Source: UBA5336 sp038745855
Lineage (GTDB): Bacteria; Pseudomonadota; Alphaproteobacteria; Caulobacterales; Hyphomonadaceae
Assembly (NCBI GenBank): GCA_038745855.1
Contig: JBCDLC010000014.1
Location: 5,318-69,317 of the forward strand
Length of the DNA: 64,000 nt
Reading direction: 5' to 3'
The notes under the pieces were generated by a model. That model was not told where the DNA came from, did not search any database, and worked only from the letters and a program-made list of their open reading frames with translations. Below are positions 51,805-61,152 of this stretch, in pieces (within the stretch, counting starts at the first letter, position 1; every line of letters begins with the position of its first letter). Made by a program: the position numbers and the translations under genes.

Positions 51805-53892
51805 GTGACGGGAACAATTCTGCGAAGCGTCCTGGGGGCGGGTCTTCTGACTCTCGTTTCCGCATGTGTGATCATCACAGACGACACTGAGCCCGTTTCG
51901 GTTTCGATCGAAACGGACCTGACGGACAATGAAGGTCTGGCGCCCGTCCCTCTATCCTCTGCCCGGTCGGCGGGAACGCCAGAGCGGGTGGAGGTCGGAA
52001 ATCTAGTGATGGAGAACATCCCGCCCATCCCACTGGAAATTAGCAATCGCCTCAATCAATACCAGAATGTCCGTGGCCACAGCTTTGAGGATTGGGCGGG
52101 CGACAGCGTATTGCTATCGACCCGCTTTGCCGACGTTTCCCAGATCCATCGCGTGGACGTGCCAAATGGCGCTCGGGCCCAACTCACTTTCTTTGATGAA
52201 CCCGTGACCAGCGCTCTGACAGCGCCCGATGGCCAGAGCTTCCTGTTCGGAAAGGATACGGGTGGCGATGAGTTCTACCAAGGTCACCTGTATACCCTGG
52301 CGAACGGCGAGATCACGGTGTTCACCGAACCCGGCACCCGAAATGGCGGCCTGATATGGGCCGACGGTGGAGACCTCGCCGTCTGGTACCGTGCGAAGGA
52401 AGGCGAGGCAGACTGGGATATCCTCGCGGCCAACCCATCCGACCCCTCAAGTCTGCGCGTCGTGCATGAAGGTGAGGGCGCATTGATCCCTGTCGATCTT
52501 TCCAGCGACGGCTCCACCGCGCTGGTGCAGCAGTACATCTCAATCACCAAGAGCCGGTTGTTCACTCTCGACATGGCGACGGGCGCGCTCACGGAGCTCA
52601 ATCCCGACCTTGACGTCTCCTATAACGGCGCAACCTTTCTGCCGGACGGGTCCATCCTCACGGCGACGGATCACGAAGCCGAATTCGTCAATCTTGTAGC
52701 GCTCGACCCAGAGACCGGGGAGATGGCGTCGTTCACGGAGAACATCTCCTGGGATGTGGGGGATTTCGATGTGTCACCCGATGGCGATACGGTCGTTTTC
52801 ACCGTCAATGAAGGCGGGCTCGGCAGCATCCGTTTGCTGGACGTCGCAAGCGGAACCGTGAGCAACGGACCGGAACTGCCGGTGGGCGTGGCCTATGGAC
52901 CGATATTCAAGCGCGACGGATCAGCCGTTGGCTTCAGCTTCACCGCTGCGACCAGCCCTTCCGATGCCTACAGCTTCGATGTGGAAACGAAAGCGCTGAC
53001 CCGGTGGACCAATGCGGAAGTCGGCGGGATGGATACTGCTGATTTCGTGGCCCCTGAAATCTTCACGTTCCCCAATGCCGACGGCATGGATATCCCAGCA
53101 TTCGTCTATCGCCCGGAAGGCGGCGGGGCCGCAGGAGACGCGCGACCAGTCATTATCTCAATCCATGGCGGCCCGGAAGGACAGGCGCGGCCGACATTCA
53201 CAGCGACTTACCAATACTGGTTGAAGGAGTTGGGCGCAGCGGTCGTGGTCCCGAATGTCCGCGGCTCATCGGGCTATGGCAAGACCTATGTCGGGCTCGA
53301 CAATGGACTGAACCGCAAGAAATCGGTCGAGGATATCGGTGCCTTGCTCGATTGGATCGATGCCCAGGAGGATCTGGACGCAAGCAGGGTCGTTGTCTTT
53401 GGCGGGTCTTATGGCGGGTACATGGTGCTCGCGTCGATGATCGACTACGGAGACCGTTTGGCCGGCGGTATAAACATCGTCGGGATTTCCGACTTCAAGA
53501 CATTCTTGAAGAACACACAGGATTATCGCCGAGACCTGCGCCGAGCCGAGTATGGTGATGAACGGGACCCAGAGATCTCGGCATTCTTCGACGAGATTTC
53601 GCCCCTTCGCAACGCAGACAAGATCACCAAGCCGATCTTCATCATCCAAGGCTTCAACGACCCCCGTGTACCTTATACCGAGTCCGAGCAGATCCTGGAA
53701 GCGATCCGCGAAAACGGCGTTGAGGCTTGGTTTTTGATGGCGATGGATGAGGGACATGGCTTCAGGAAGAAGGCCAATCGCGGGTTCCAACGCGAAGCTG
53801 AAACGTTGTTTCTACAGCGGGTTCTCGAACTTGACGGCGGATTTGGCGGAGATGGGGCAGGTGGGGCAATAATCGAGCTCGTGGCAGAATAG
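51805..53892 (+). CDS. S9-family prolyl oligopeptidase-type peptidase, lipoprotein
   Basis: This 695-residue enzyme starts at GTG with GAGGGAG well spaced before it. The N-terminal signal ends in lipobox VSAC (Cys about 21), so it is probably membrane-tethered in the periplasm. A beta-propeller with repeated (V/L)SPDG-like strands precedes the hydrolase domain with HGGPEGQ, nucleophile S535 in GGSYGG, Asp in GFNDPRVP and His in DEGHG. It cleaves oligopeptides; specificity unknown. A Gly-rich tail (GGFGGDGAGG) follows the domain. Confidence 0.92.
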   Translation: MTGTILRSVLGAGLLTLVSACVIITDDTEPVSVSIETDLTDNEGLAPVPLSSARSAGTPERVEVGNLVMENIPPIPLEISNRLNQYQNVRGHSFEDWAGDSVLLSTRFADVSQIHRVDVPNGARAQLTFFDEPVTSALTAPDGQSFLFGKDTGGDEFYQGHLYTLANGEITVFTEPGTRNGGLIWADGGDLAVWYRAKEGEADWDILAANPSDPSSLRVVHEGEGALIPVDLSSDGSTALVQQYISITKSRLFTLDMATGALTELNPDLDVSYNGATFLPDGSILTATDHEAEFVNLVALDPETGEMASFTENISWDVGDFDVSPDGDTVVFTVNEGGLGSIRLLDVASGTVSNGPELPVGVAYGPIFKRDGSAVGFSFTAATSPSDAYSFDVETKALTRWTNAEVGGMDTADFVAPEIFTFPNADGMDIPAFVYRPEGGGAAGDARPVIISIHGGPEGQARPTFTATYQYWLKELGAAVVVPNVRGSSGYGKTYVGLDNGLNRKKSVEDIGALLDWIDAQEDLDASRVVVFGGSYGGYMVLASMIDYGDRLAGGINIVGISDFKTFLKNTQDYRRDLRRAEYGDERDPEISAFFDEISPLRNADKITKPIFIIQGFNDPRVPYTESEQILEAIRENGVEAWFLMAMDEGHGFRKKANRGFQREAETLFLQRVLELDGGFGGDGAGGAIIELVAE

Positions 53893-53903
53893 GAGCAACG
53901 GCG

Positions 53904-54422
53904 ATGGCATTCGATTCCATAGGCGTGTTCACTCGGGTCGGCGAGGACGCACGGGTTCAGGTCGTTGCAAACCCAAACGCCCCACAAGCACCCGCCGGGG
54001 GCACCAGTACCAGAATAGCCGCACGGCTTGCGATCGTGCTTGCCATGGGCCTCACCGCCGCTGGGACGCTCCTCGCCGTGGGACCGCAGCGGATATCCGA
54101 AACGGCTGCCGCATTGGGGCCAGAACTCACGCGGCTCTTCCTGGCGATGGCGGCGATCAAGGGCCTAGCGGTTATCGGTCTGGCGTGGGCCGTTATGTGG
54201 CGCCTCGGCGAACCCGCGAGCATACGCGGGACAACCGCATATTTGGTGTCGTGTACGGCGATGGCCGCAGGCCTCGCTGGGATGATCACTCTGAACGGGA
54301 TGGCTGTTTCCGCTATCGTTCTCCACGCTGGGCTGGTCGGAACGCTCGTTCTGTTGTGGCGAGACCAGGCGATCGCTGCGCGATTGCAACGGGCGCTCTC
54401 CTTCGGTCGAGAACACCGCTGA
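53904..54422 (+). CDS. Hypothetical four-helix membrane protein
   Basis: This 172-residue protein is not recognised. After a 35-residue hydrophilic N-terminus it has about four hydrophobic segments (roughly 40-58, 75-97, 107-125 and 130-148) and a basic C-terminal end. AGGAG sits 7-8 bases before the ATG, which is 11 bases after the S9 peptidase stop, so they are likely cotranscribed. No catalytic motifs are seen. Confidence 0.7.
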   Translation: MAFDSIGVFTRVGEDARVQVVANPNAPQAPAGGTSTRIAARLAIVLAMGLTAAGTLLAVGPQRISETAAALGPELTRLFLAMAAIKGLAVIGLAWAVMWRLGEPASIRGTTAYLVSCTAMAAGLAGMITLNGMAVSAIVLHAGLVGTLVLLWRDQAIAARLQRALSFGREHR

Positions 54423-54511
54423 CGCCACGAAAAGCGCTTAACACGAATGTAATCTAGGGTTGCCGCAGGCTCGCCATTTTTTCAGTGCCCTAAGTCGAAG
54501 TGCCGTGACAA

Positions 54512-54539
54512 ACGCGAACCCGAGAAGTACGGTTCGTGT
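54512..54539 (+). promoter_or_regulatory. Hairpin in the cold-shock gene leader
   Basis: ACGCGAACC (54512-54520) can pair with GGTTCGTGT (54531-54539), with one wobble, around a 10-base loop. It ends 19 bases before the cold-shock protein ATG. Leaders of cold-shock mRNAs often hold temperature-sensitive structures, so this is a candidate; it may also terminate the upstream transcript. Confidence 0.35.
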
Positions 54540-54558
54540 GCTGGGGGTTTGACAGACC

Positions 54559-55089
54559 ATGACCGAGTTAGCGGAGACGTCGCATCATATGGATGAGCCA
54601 CTGCCCGTTCGTGTCACCGGACATGTAAAATGGTTCGATGCAGCCAAAGGCTATGGCTTCGTGATTTCAGAGGCGGTCGATGGCGTCGAAATTACCGACG
54701 ACATCATGATGCACGTCTCCTGTTTGCGCGATATCGACGAGACCCATGCCGATGAGCGTGCCCGCATCGTGTGCGATGTCGTCAAGCGTGACAGGGGCTG
54801 GCAGGTTGTCCAGATCATCGAGATGGAGCGCCCGCGCAAGGTGCTCGGCCGCGAAACCGGCGACCTACCTGCTCTGGAGCGCGTCACGGTCAAATGGTTC
54901 AACCGTTTGAAGGGCTACGGTTTTGTGAACCGCGTGGGCGAGACGGAAGATATCTTCGTCCATGCCGTGGTGTTGCGCCGGTCGGGCTACGAGGTGATCG
55001 AACCCGGACAGATCCTCCAGGTCGCCATCGATGCCGGTGCGAAGGGGCAACACATCGCATATGTGAAACCCGACGGCGTTGGCGACTAG
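54559..55089 (+). CDS. Cold-shock protein with two CSD domains
   Basis: This 176-residue protein carries two cold-shock domains. The first (about 18-85) has VKWFDAAKGYGFV and DIMMHVSCL as RNP motifs. The second (about 107-172) has VKWFNRLKGYGFVNR and EDIFVHAVVL. Double-CSD proteins of this type are common in alphaproteobacteria, where they bind single-stranded RNA or DNA and often act in stationary phase or cold. Cytoplasmic. It is followed by a DUF192 gene in the same direction. Confidence 0.94.
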   Translation: MTELAETSHHMDEPLPVRVTGHVKWFDAAKGYGFVISEAVDGVEITDDIMMHVSCLRDIDETHADERARIVCDVVKRDRGWQVVQIIEMERPRKVLGRETGDLPALERVTVKWFNRLKGYGFVNRVGETEDIFVHAVVLRRSGYEVIEPGQILQVAIDAGAKGQHIAYVKPDGVGD

Positions 55090-55246
55090 CACTTTACGCT
55101 TGTCCTTCCGGGCCGCGCCGCGTGGATTTTCTGACGAAAAAGCTTGGCGCGCTTCTCCCATGGCGTCATGAAAAGCCCTCCACAGGCGATGGAGCCAAAC
55201 CTGGACCCGAACCCAGTTCTGGGCCACCGAGTACGGAGAGACTGTC

Positions 55247-55771
55247 ATGAAAAGCCTTTTCCTCACCATGGGCCTGATCGGTTATCTGGCAATAGAGGGC
55301 GTCTCTACCCCCGCAGCAAACGCGCAAACGGCGCCGCAGCCAACGCTTGAACAGGAAGCACTCTCCGTCCGTTCCGATGAGACCGTGCACACGTTTACGG
55401 TCGAGATTGCCGACGATCCTGAGGAGGTTGCAACCGGTATGATGGGCCGGGAAGCGCTGGCCGATGATGCCGGCATGCTGTTCGATCTGGGCGGTGTTCG
55501 CGAAGCGAGTTTCTGGATGAAGGACGTCGTCATCCCGCTCGACATGCTGTTTATCGACAGCGGCGGCCAAGTGGTGGCGATCGCGGAAAACGCCGTGCCT
55601 GGTTCGATACGCAGGATCAATCCAGGCGTCCCTGTGCGCGGCGTGTTGGAACTTCGGGGGGGACTGGCCCGCGAATTGTCACTGGAACCTGGCGACGTGG
55701 TGCAACACGACCTGTTCGGTACGGGCACAGACACAGGCGCAGGCCCAGACACCAGCATAGAGGAGCGCTAG
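55247..55771 (+). CDS. Exported DUF192 protein
   Basis: This 174-residue protein has a signal peptide (MKSLFLTMGLIGYLAIEG..., ending ANA) and the DUF192 core: VATGMMGREALADDAGMLFD (about 63-82), SFWMKDVVIPLDMLFID, and VRGVLELRGG near 128. GGAGA lies before the ATG. DUF192 is a small beta-rich family of unknown function, commonly beside cspA-type genes in alphaproteobacteria. Periplasmic by its signal. Confidence 0.88.
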   Translation: MKSLFLTMGLIGYLAIEGVSTPAANAQTAPQPTLEQEALSVRSDETVHTFTVEIADDPEEVATGMMGREALADDAGMLFDLGGVREASFWMKDVVIPLDMLFIDSGGQVVAIAENAVPGSIRRINPGVPVRGVLELRGGLARELSLEPGDVVQHDLFGTGTDTGAGPDTSIEER

Positions 55772-55784
55772 TCGGCATAGCCCT

Positions 55785-56252
55785 GTGACCGAAACCCCTT
55801 CTTCGCTAGGCGCTGACCCCACTTCCGCGGAGGTCCCTGACGGTTTCGCACCGACGAATTCCCGGGGCCCCTTCACCATGCACAATGGCCCGATCTACCG
55901 GGCGACGGCCGAAGGCGATTTCCGCTCCGGCTTCCACGTGCTGGATCGCCATTGCAATGGCTTGGGGTTTCTCCATGGCGGCATGATTTCCGCATTCGCC
56001 GACGGGGCGCTCGCCTGGGGCGTATGGAACCGGACCGAACGTCTGTCGGTGACGTTGAAATTGACCTTGTCGTTCCTCGACATCATCCGATTAGGCAGTT
56101 GGGTGGAAGCAAAACCCGTGGTGACCGCCGTTGATGGCGACCTGGTTTATGCCCACGCACTGATACGCGTCGTTGCCGGAGCGGGTTCGGACGAAAACGC
56201 CGCTGCCCGGGCGGACGCCGTGTTCCGCCTGCTTAGGCGACGCAAGCCATGA
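55785..56252 (+). CDS. PaaI-family thioesterase
   Basis: This 155-residue hot-dog-fold protein starts at GTG. The core HCNGLGFLHGGMISAFADGAL contains the HGG motif and the acidic catalytic position of PaaI-type acyl-CoA thioesterases. They hydrolyse aromatic or medium-chain acyl-CoAs. No clear ribosome site is seen; the gene starts 13 bases after the DUF192 stop and may be coupled. Confidence 0.85.
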   Translation: MTETPSSLGADPTSAEVPDGFAPTNSRGPFTMHNGPIYRATAEGDFRSGFHVLDRHCNGLGFLHGGMISAFADGALAWGVWNRTERLSVTLKLTLSFLDIIRLGSWVEAKPVVTAVDGDLVYAHALIRVVAGAGSDENAAARADAVFRLLRRRKP

Positions 56253-56333
56253 TGTCCGGTGTTGCGACCGAACAGACGTTTCTGCACGGGAAGTGTTGGC
56301 ATTTGCCGCCAGGACTCGCTAAAGACGGCGCAT

Positions 56334-56410
<77 letters not shown>

Positions 56411-56472
56411 GTTTTCGATAGGCGCACATGCCCCTTGTCCAGGGGACCCGTCCTTCGCACGCATCCGCGTCC

Positions 56473-57990
56473 TCATTCGAGCCCAAGCTTCGCCTTCAGG
56501 ATCTGATTGACGGCGCCCGGGTTTGCCTTGCCACCCGAAGCCTTCATGACCTGGCCAACAAACCACCCCATCGCCTTTGGCTTTTCCTTCACGGAGGCGG
56601 CCTGCTCAGGATTGGCAGCGATGATCTCGTCGACGATCTTCTCGATAACGCTGGTGTCTGTGACCTGTTTCAGGCCCTCTCGGTCGACGACATTTGCCGC
56701 GTCATCGCCCGTCTCGATCATCTTTTCGAAGACGGTTTTCGCGATCTTTCCCGAGATCGTACCAACAGCGATAAGATCGATCAGACCACCCAGCTTAGGC
56801 GCGGAAATGGGGCTGTTTGCCAGCGCGATGTCCTCGCGATTGAGATAGCCGAACAACTCCTGGGACACCCAATTGGCCGCAAGTTTCGGGTCCCGCCCCT
56901 TGGCCACGGCCTCATAGAAATCGGCACTTTCGGTATCGGCGGTGAGTACACCGGCATCGTAGCGAGACAGTTTGTACTCCGCTTCGAAACGCGCCCGTTT
57001 TTCATCTGGCAGTTCGGGCAAGCTCTTCCGGATCGCATCCACAAAAGCGTCATCGAATTCTAGAGGCAGCAAATCGGGATCGGGAAAGTAGCGATAATCA
57101 TGGGCGTCTTCCTTCGACCGCATGGACCGGGTTTCGCCCTTGTTGGGATCGAAAAGACGCGTCTCTTGGTCCACCGTACCGCCAGCCTCAAGAATATCGA
57201 TCTGGCGACGGGCCTCATATTCGATGGCCTGCTGGATGAATCGGAAAGAGTTCATGTTCTTCAGTTCGCACCGGGTTCCGAGATGGCTGAAATCGCCCGT
57301 TTCCCGGAACTTCTCATAGTCCCCGGGCCTGCAAACCGAGACATTCACGTCAGCACGAAGATTGCCCTTTTCCATATCGCCGTCACACGTGCCAAGGGCC
57401 ACGAGGATCGCTTTCAGCTTCTTGACGTACGCCGCCGCTTCCAGCGGTGTGCGGATGTGGGGCTTGGACACGATCTCCATCAGCGCCACGCCCGAACGGT
57501 TCAAGTCGACATAGGTTGCGGTCGGATCCATATCGTGGATCGACTTTCCCGCATCCTGTTCGAGGTGCAACCGCTCGATACCGACGGCGACGGAGTAAGC
57601 GGGATCGCCATGGGCGGGTTCCACATCCACTTCGATTGCACCTTCCCCGACGATCGGATGGGCGAACTGGCTGATCTGATAGCCCTGGGGCAGGTCAGGA
57701 TAGAAGTAGTTCTTCCGATCAAACCGGGACCAGGTGTTGATCTCCGCTTTCAGGCCAAGTCCCGTCCGAACGGCCTGTTCGACGCAGAACTGGTTGATGA
57801 CGGGAAGCATGCCTGGCATCGCCGCGTCGACCAGCGACACGTTCGCGTTTGGATCGGCGCCGAAAGCCGTGGAGGCGCCAGAAAAAAGCTTGGCGTTCGA
57901 GGCAACCTGGGCGTGCACTTCGAGGCCCATGACCAATTCCCAATCGCCGGTTTCGCCTTCGATTGTGTATGTGGGCCGAACCGCAGACAT
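56473..57990 (-). CDS. gatB: Asp-tRNA(Asn)/Glu-tRNA(Gln) amidotransferase subunit B
   Basis: This 505-residue GatB activates Glu/Asp on mischarged tRNAs for amidation. ELVMGLEVHAQV begins the cradle domain, GYQISQFAHPI and IHDMDPTATYVDLNRSGVALMEIVS follow, and the YqeY-like tail domain covers about 360-505. ATG 57990 (MSAVRPTYTIEG) has GGAG ahead; an ATG four codons upstream is possible. It is the last gene of a gatA-orf-gatB group. Confidence 0.96.
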   Translation of the reverse strand: MSAVRPTYTIEGETGDWELVMGLEVHAQVASNAKLFSGASTAFGADPNANVSLVDAAMPGMLPVINQFCVEQAVRTGLGLKAEINTWSRFDRKNYFYPDLPQGYQISQFAHPIVGEGAIEVDVEPAHGDPAYSVAVGIERLHLEQDAGKSIHDMDPTATYVDLNRSGVALMEIVSKPHIRTPLEAAAYVKKLKAILVALGTCDGDMEKGNLRADVNVSVCRPGDYEKFRETGDFSHLGTRCELKNMNSFRFIQQAIEYEARRQIDILEAGGTVDQETRLFDPNKGETRSMRSKEDAHDYRYFPDPDLLPLEFDDAFVDAIRKSLPELPDEKRARFEAEYKLSRYDAGVLTADTESADFYEAVAKGRDPKLAANWVSQELFGYLNREDIALANSPISAPKLGGLIDLIAVGTISGKIAKTVFEKMIETGDDAANVVDREGLKQVTDTSVIEKIVDEIIAANPEQAASVKEKPKAMGWFVGQVMKASGGKANPGAVNQILKAKLGLE

Positions 57991-58106
57991 GGGCCGCTCC
58001 ATTCTGTTTACACCGCGTCTCCACCCTCTAATCAGGTGCTGCGATACCGCGCAAGCCAACCGCTCGATCCCGCCGGCCTTTGTCGCCGGGCGCGTCTCCG
58101 CCGTCC

Positions 58107-58469
58107 CTAGGACGTGTCGCTCTCTGATAGTCGGTCCTCGACTTCGCGTGCGCGGCGCAGCCGTTCACGGCGCGCCTCCAGCCGGGCATCGAGCGATGAA
58201 CTCCGGCCCCAACGATTGAACGCGCTCCGTTTGCGTCCGGGCCGGCTGTCATCGCCCGTCCCATTACGATCTGCATGGCGCTGTTCGAACGCGCGGATCA
58301 CAAGCGCAACGCGAAGCCCGATATAACCCGCGACCAGGAGAGAAAGCAGCATGATCGTTCGCACCTCGGGCGCCAGCGGATCGATCCCGTATTGGGTGAA
58401 AAGCGCATAGCCCAATGCAGCGGCAATGGCTGCCAATCCCAGTGTGTAGAACGCAAGTCGCATTGCCAT
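58107..58469 (-). CDS. Small membrane protein between gatA and gatB
   Basis: This 120-residue protein has two hydrophobic helices (about 5-25 and 37-57) and a strongly basic C-terminal half with many Arg and Asp. Start at 58469 (MAMRLAFYTLG) has AGG close ahead. It lies 58 bases after gatA and 116 before gatB, on the same strand. Function unknown; similar small membrane proteins accompany gatA in related bacteria. Confidence 0.7.
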   Translation of the reverse strand: MAMRLAFYTLGLAAIAAALGYALFTQYGIDPLAPEVRTIMLLSLLVAGYIGLRVALVIRAFEQRHADRNGTGDDSRPGRKRSAFNRWGRSSSLDARLEARRERLRRAREVEDRLSESDTS

Positions 58470-58527
58470 AGCCTGATCGTCTTGAGCAGAGAATTCAAGA
58501 CGCAAGGCTGCGGCGTGATCGCTCCTG

Positions 58528-60009
58528 CTACCACCAAACGCCAGGCTTCGCGGTAAAATCGGCGGCTTTCTCAAGTACTGCGCCGACCTTGAAACAGGTC
58601 GCTTCGTCAAGCGCTCGGCCAATCAATTGCAGGCCGAGCGGCAACCCTTCGCTGCTGAGGGCAGCGGGAATGGAGATGCCCGGAAGACCGGCCAGGTTCG
58701 CCGTGACTGTGAAAACATCGTTGAGGTACATCGCCACCGGATCATCGCTCTTTTCGCCAAAGGCGAAGGCCGGCCCTGGGCATGTGGGCGTCAGCAGAAC
58801 ATCCACGCGCTCGAAGGCTGCGCGGAAATCTTCAAGGATCCGCGTGCGAACCTTCTGCGCCCGGAGGTAGTAGGCGTCATAATATCCCGACGAGAGCACA
58901 TAGGTGCCGATCATGAGCCGACGCTGGACTTCCGCGCCAAAGCCCTCAGCCCGGGTCGATTCGTACGTGCCTGTGAGATCCGGCCCATCGACGCGCTGGC
59001 CATAGCGCATGCCGTCATAGCGCGCGAGGTTGGACGACGCTTCCGCCGGGGCAACGATATAGTACGCGGGCAAGGCGTATTGCGTGTGCGGCAAGGACAC
59101 GTCGACGATCTTTGCACCCGACGCCTTCAGCCAATCGATACCTTGCGTCCACAAGGCTTCTATCTCGTCGGGCATGCCGTCGATCCGGTATTCCTTGGGC
59201 ACGCCAACGGTCATGCCCTTTATCGATTGGCCCACCGATTTGCGCCAATCTGGGGTCTCGACCGGTAGCGAGGTCGAGTCCCTTGAGTCGTGGGAGCACA
59301 TGACCTCCAACATGATCGCGGCGTCATCCACGGTTTTCGCAATAGGTCCGGCCTGGTCGAGCGATGAGGCGAACGCAACCATGCCGAAGCGGCTGGCCCG
59401 GCCATAGGTTGGCTTTATCCCGACCGTTCCGGTAAAGGCGGCGGGCTGCCGGATGGAGCCGCCGGTATCGGAAGCGGTGGCAGCAAGACAGAGGTCCGCC
59501 GCGACGGCCGAAGCCGACCCCCCCGATGAGCCACCGGGCGTGAGGTTGCGATTATCGCCGGTCCGCTTCCAAGGGTTGGAGACCGGTCCAAACCGTGACG
59601 TTTCGTTGGACGAGCCCATCGCGAACTCATCCATGTTCAGCTTGCCCAGCATGACAGCGCCAGCATCCCAGAGGTTCTGGGTGACCGTTGATTCATACGT
59701 CGGTGTAAAAGCGCCGAGTATCTCCGAGCAGGCCGTGGTCCGGACGCCCTTTGTGCAGAAAAGGTCCTTGATACCCAGGGGCGCCCCGTCGAGCTTTCCG
59801 ACCGTGCTCTGCTTCTTCGCCCGCCGCGCGTCGGATGCGTCGGCTTGCTCGAGCGCCCGCTCGGGTGTGTTCACAACGAACGCGTTCAGCGCGCCATTCG
59901 CCTTCTCAATCGCTTCAAGATGGGCTTCGGTCAGTTCGCGGGCCGAGATCGTCTTCTTGTCGAGGGCGTCAAGCGCCTCGGCCAGGGTGAAATGCGTGAG
60001 CTCGCTCAT
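58528..60009 (-). CDS. gatA: Asp-tRNA(Asn)/Glu-tRNA(Gln) amidotransferase subunit A
   Basis: This 493-residue amidase-signature enzyme frees ammonia from glutamine for GatB. The catalytic Lys is in GIKDLFCTKG near 80, and the Ser-cis-Ser pair lies in GGSSGGSAS and DTGGSIRQPA near 157-185. Length and order match GatA. It starts a three-gene minus-strand group. gatC is not in this window. Confidence 0.97.
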   Translation of the reverse strand: MSELTHFTLAEALDALDKKTISARELTEAHLEAIEKANGALNAFVVNTPERALEQADASDARRAKKQSTVGKLDGAPLGIKDLFCTKGVRTTACSEILGAFTPTYESTVTQNLWDAGAVMLGKLNMDEFAMGSSNETSRFGPVSNPWKRTGDNRNLTPGGSSGGSASAVAADLCLAATASDTGGSIRQPAAFTGTVGIKPTYGRASRFGMVAFASSLDQAGPIAKTVDDAAIMLEVMCSHDSRDSTSLPVETPDWRKSVGQSIKGMTVGVPKEYRIDGMPDEIEALWTQGIDWLKASGAKIVDVSLPHTQYALPAYYIVAPAEASSNLARYDGMRYGQRVDGPDLTGTYESTRAEGFGAEVQRRLMIGTYVLSSGYYDAYYLRAQKVRTRILEDFRAAFERVDVLLTPTCPGPAFAFGEKSDDPVAMYLNDVFTVTANLAGLPGISIPAALSSEGLPLGLQLIGRALDEATCFKVGAVLEKAADFTAKPGVWW

Positions 60010-60235
60010 GGAAAGGGGTTCCGGATGATTTTATCTGGCAGACGGCGCGAATGCCGTCCATCGCCGCTCTCGTAGGACGCAGGCCCCTCGCCTGGCAAGC
60101 CCAGACCGAAATTGGCAGCCGCGCGCGTTCTTTTCCCAGGCGTGACAGCTTCCAGAAATTGCCACGAATCCGTCGCTTGCTGGCCAAGGGCGAGGGTATA
60201 GGGTCGCCCCGGTCTCAATTGAGAGGGGAAGTCCC

Positions 60236-60931
60236 GTGATCCGAACCATTATCGCCTCAGCCTCCATCATCGCGCTCGGCGCCTGTGCATCCACACCGGC
60301 CGAACCCGAGCCCATCGCACCGCCACCCGCGCCAGAGGCCGCTGCACCCACCGCGCTGACGCCGATAGACGCGATCGAACCCGCCGAAGCAGAACTCACC
60401 AAGATACACCTCGCCATGGCGACCGTTGATGAACTCGTCGCTGCTGGGAATGAGCAGGCGGCCATCGATCGACTGACCCAACTGCTCGGTGATCCGACAT
60501 TGAGTGTGGATGACACCGGCACGCTGCTCTTCAAGCGCGCAAAGCTTCGCTACGGGGACGGCAACAACGTCTTCGGCGCCATCGACGATGTCGAGGAAAT
60601 GCAGGCGGTCGCGCCCGAGCATGCCAAGTCGATGGACGCGGAAACGCTGCTGAATACGGCACGGGGAGAAGCGACATCCCTCAACTTCGCGCTTGAAAAT
60701 GGGGAGTTTTCCAGTGAAGAGCGGTTCGAAGCGCTATTCCGCTTGGGCAACCACCAGGATGCGGTAGACCTGATGATCGACGCCAACCTGACCCCAGACA
60801 ACGGCTACCTCGTTGACCTCTTCCAGATGGGCATTCTCTGCGAGGGTGAAGAGTTTTCCGGGCGGTCCTACACCACCGTCGAACCCGATGGCACACAACG
60901 TTCTCTACAGTTTTGTGATTTCGGTAAGTAG
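60236..60931 (+). CDS. Hypothetical TPR-like lipoprotein
   Basis: This 231-residue protein begins at GTG with GAGAGGGG ahead. The signal MIRTIIASASIIALGAC ends in a lipobox with Cys 17, followed by a Pro/Ala/Glu-rich linker. The middle (about 60-170) looks like helical TPR-type repeats (EQAAIDRLTQLL, NVFGAIDDVEEM, NHQDAVDLMI). Two Cys near the C-terminus could form a disulfide. A strong terminator follows. No function assigned. Confidence 0.78.
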   Translation: MIRTIIASASIIALGACASTPAEPEPIAPPPAPEAAAPTALTPIDAIEPAEAELTKIHLAMATVDELVAAGNEQAAIDRLTQLLGDPTLSVDDTGTLLFKRAKLRYGDGNNVFGAIDDVEEMQAVAPEHAKSMDAETLLNTARGEATSLNFALENGEFSSEERFEALFRLGNHQDAVDLMIDANLTPDNGYLVDLFQMGILCEGEEFSGRSYTTVEPDGTQRSLQFCDFGK

Positions 60932-60990
60932 ACAGGGCCACCGCATCGCTCCATGTAAGAGCGTGTAGAGTGTCGTAGCGTAGAGACGGG

Positions 60991-61033
60991 ACGCCGCCGG
61001 CCTGATTGGTCGGCGGCGTTTTCCGTTTTGGTG
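60991..61033 (+). terminator. Rho-independent terminator
   Basis: ACGCCGCCG (60991-60999) pairs perfectly with CGGCGGCGT (61011-61019) around an 11-base loop and is followed by a T-rich run. It ends the lipoprotein transcript and precedes the acyl-CoA ligase gene. The clearest intrinsic terminator of the window. Confidence 0.88.
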
Positions 61034-61152
61034 CCGCGCTTCTGGACCGCCCGCCACCGCCGCCCGCGCCAATCCAGCGTCGCCCCCTTTCCTCCATGGT
61101 GACATCATGGTTGTTTTCGAACGCTGAAAACAAAAGCGGGAGGACTACCGAG

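Noticed and set aside
57100..58110. 336-residue plus-strand frame
   Set aside because: Antisense to gatB, low-complexity sequence without family features or ribosome site.
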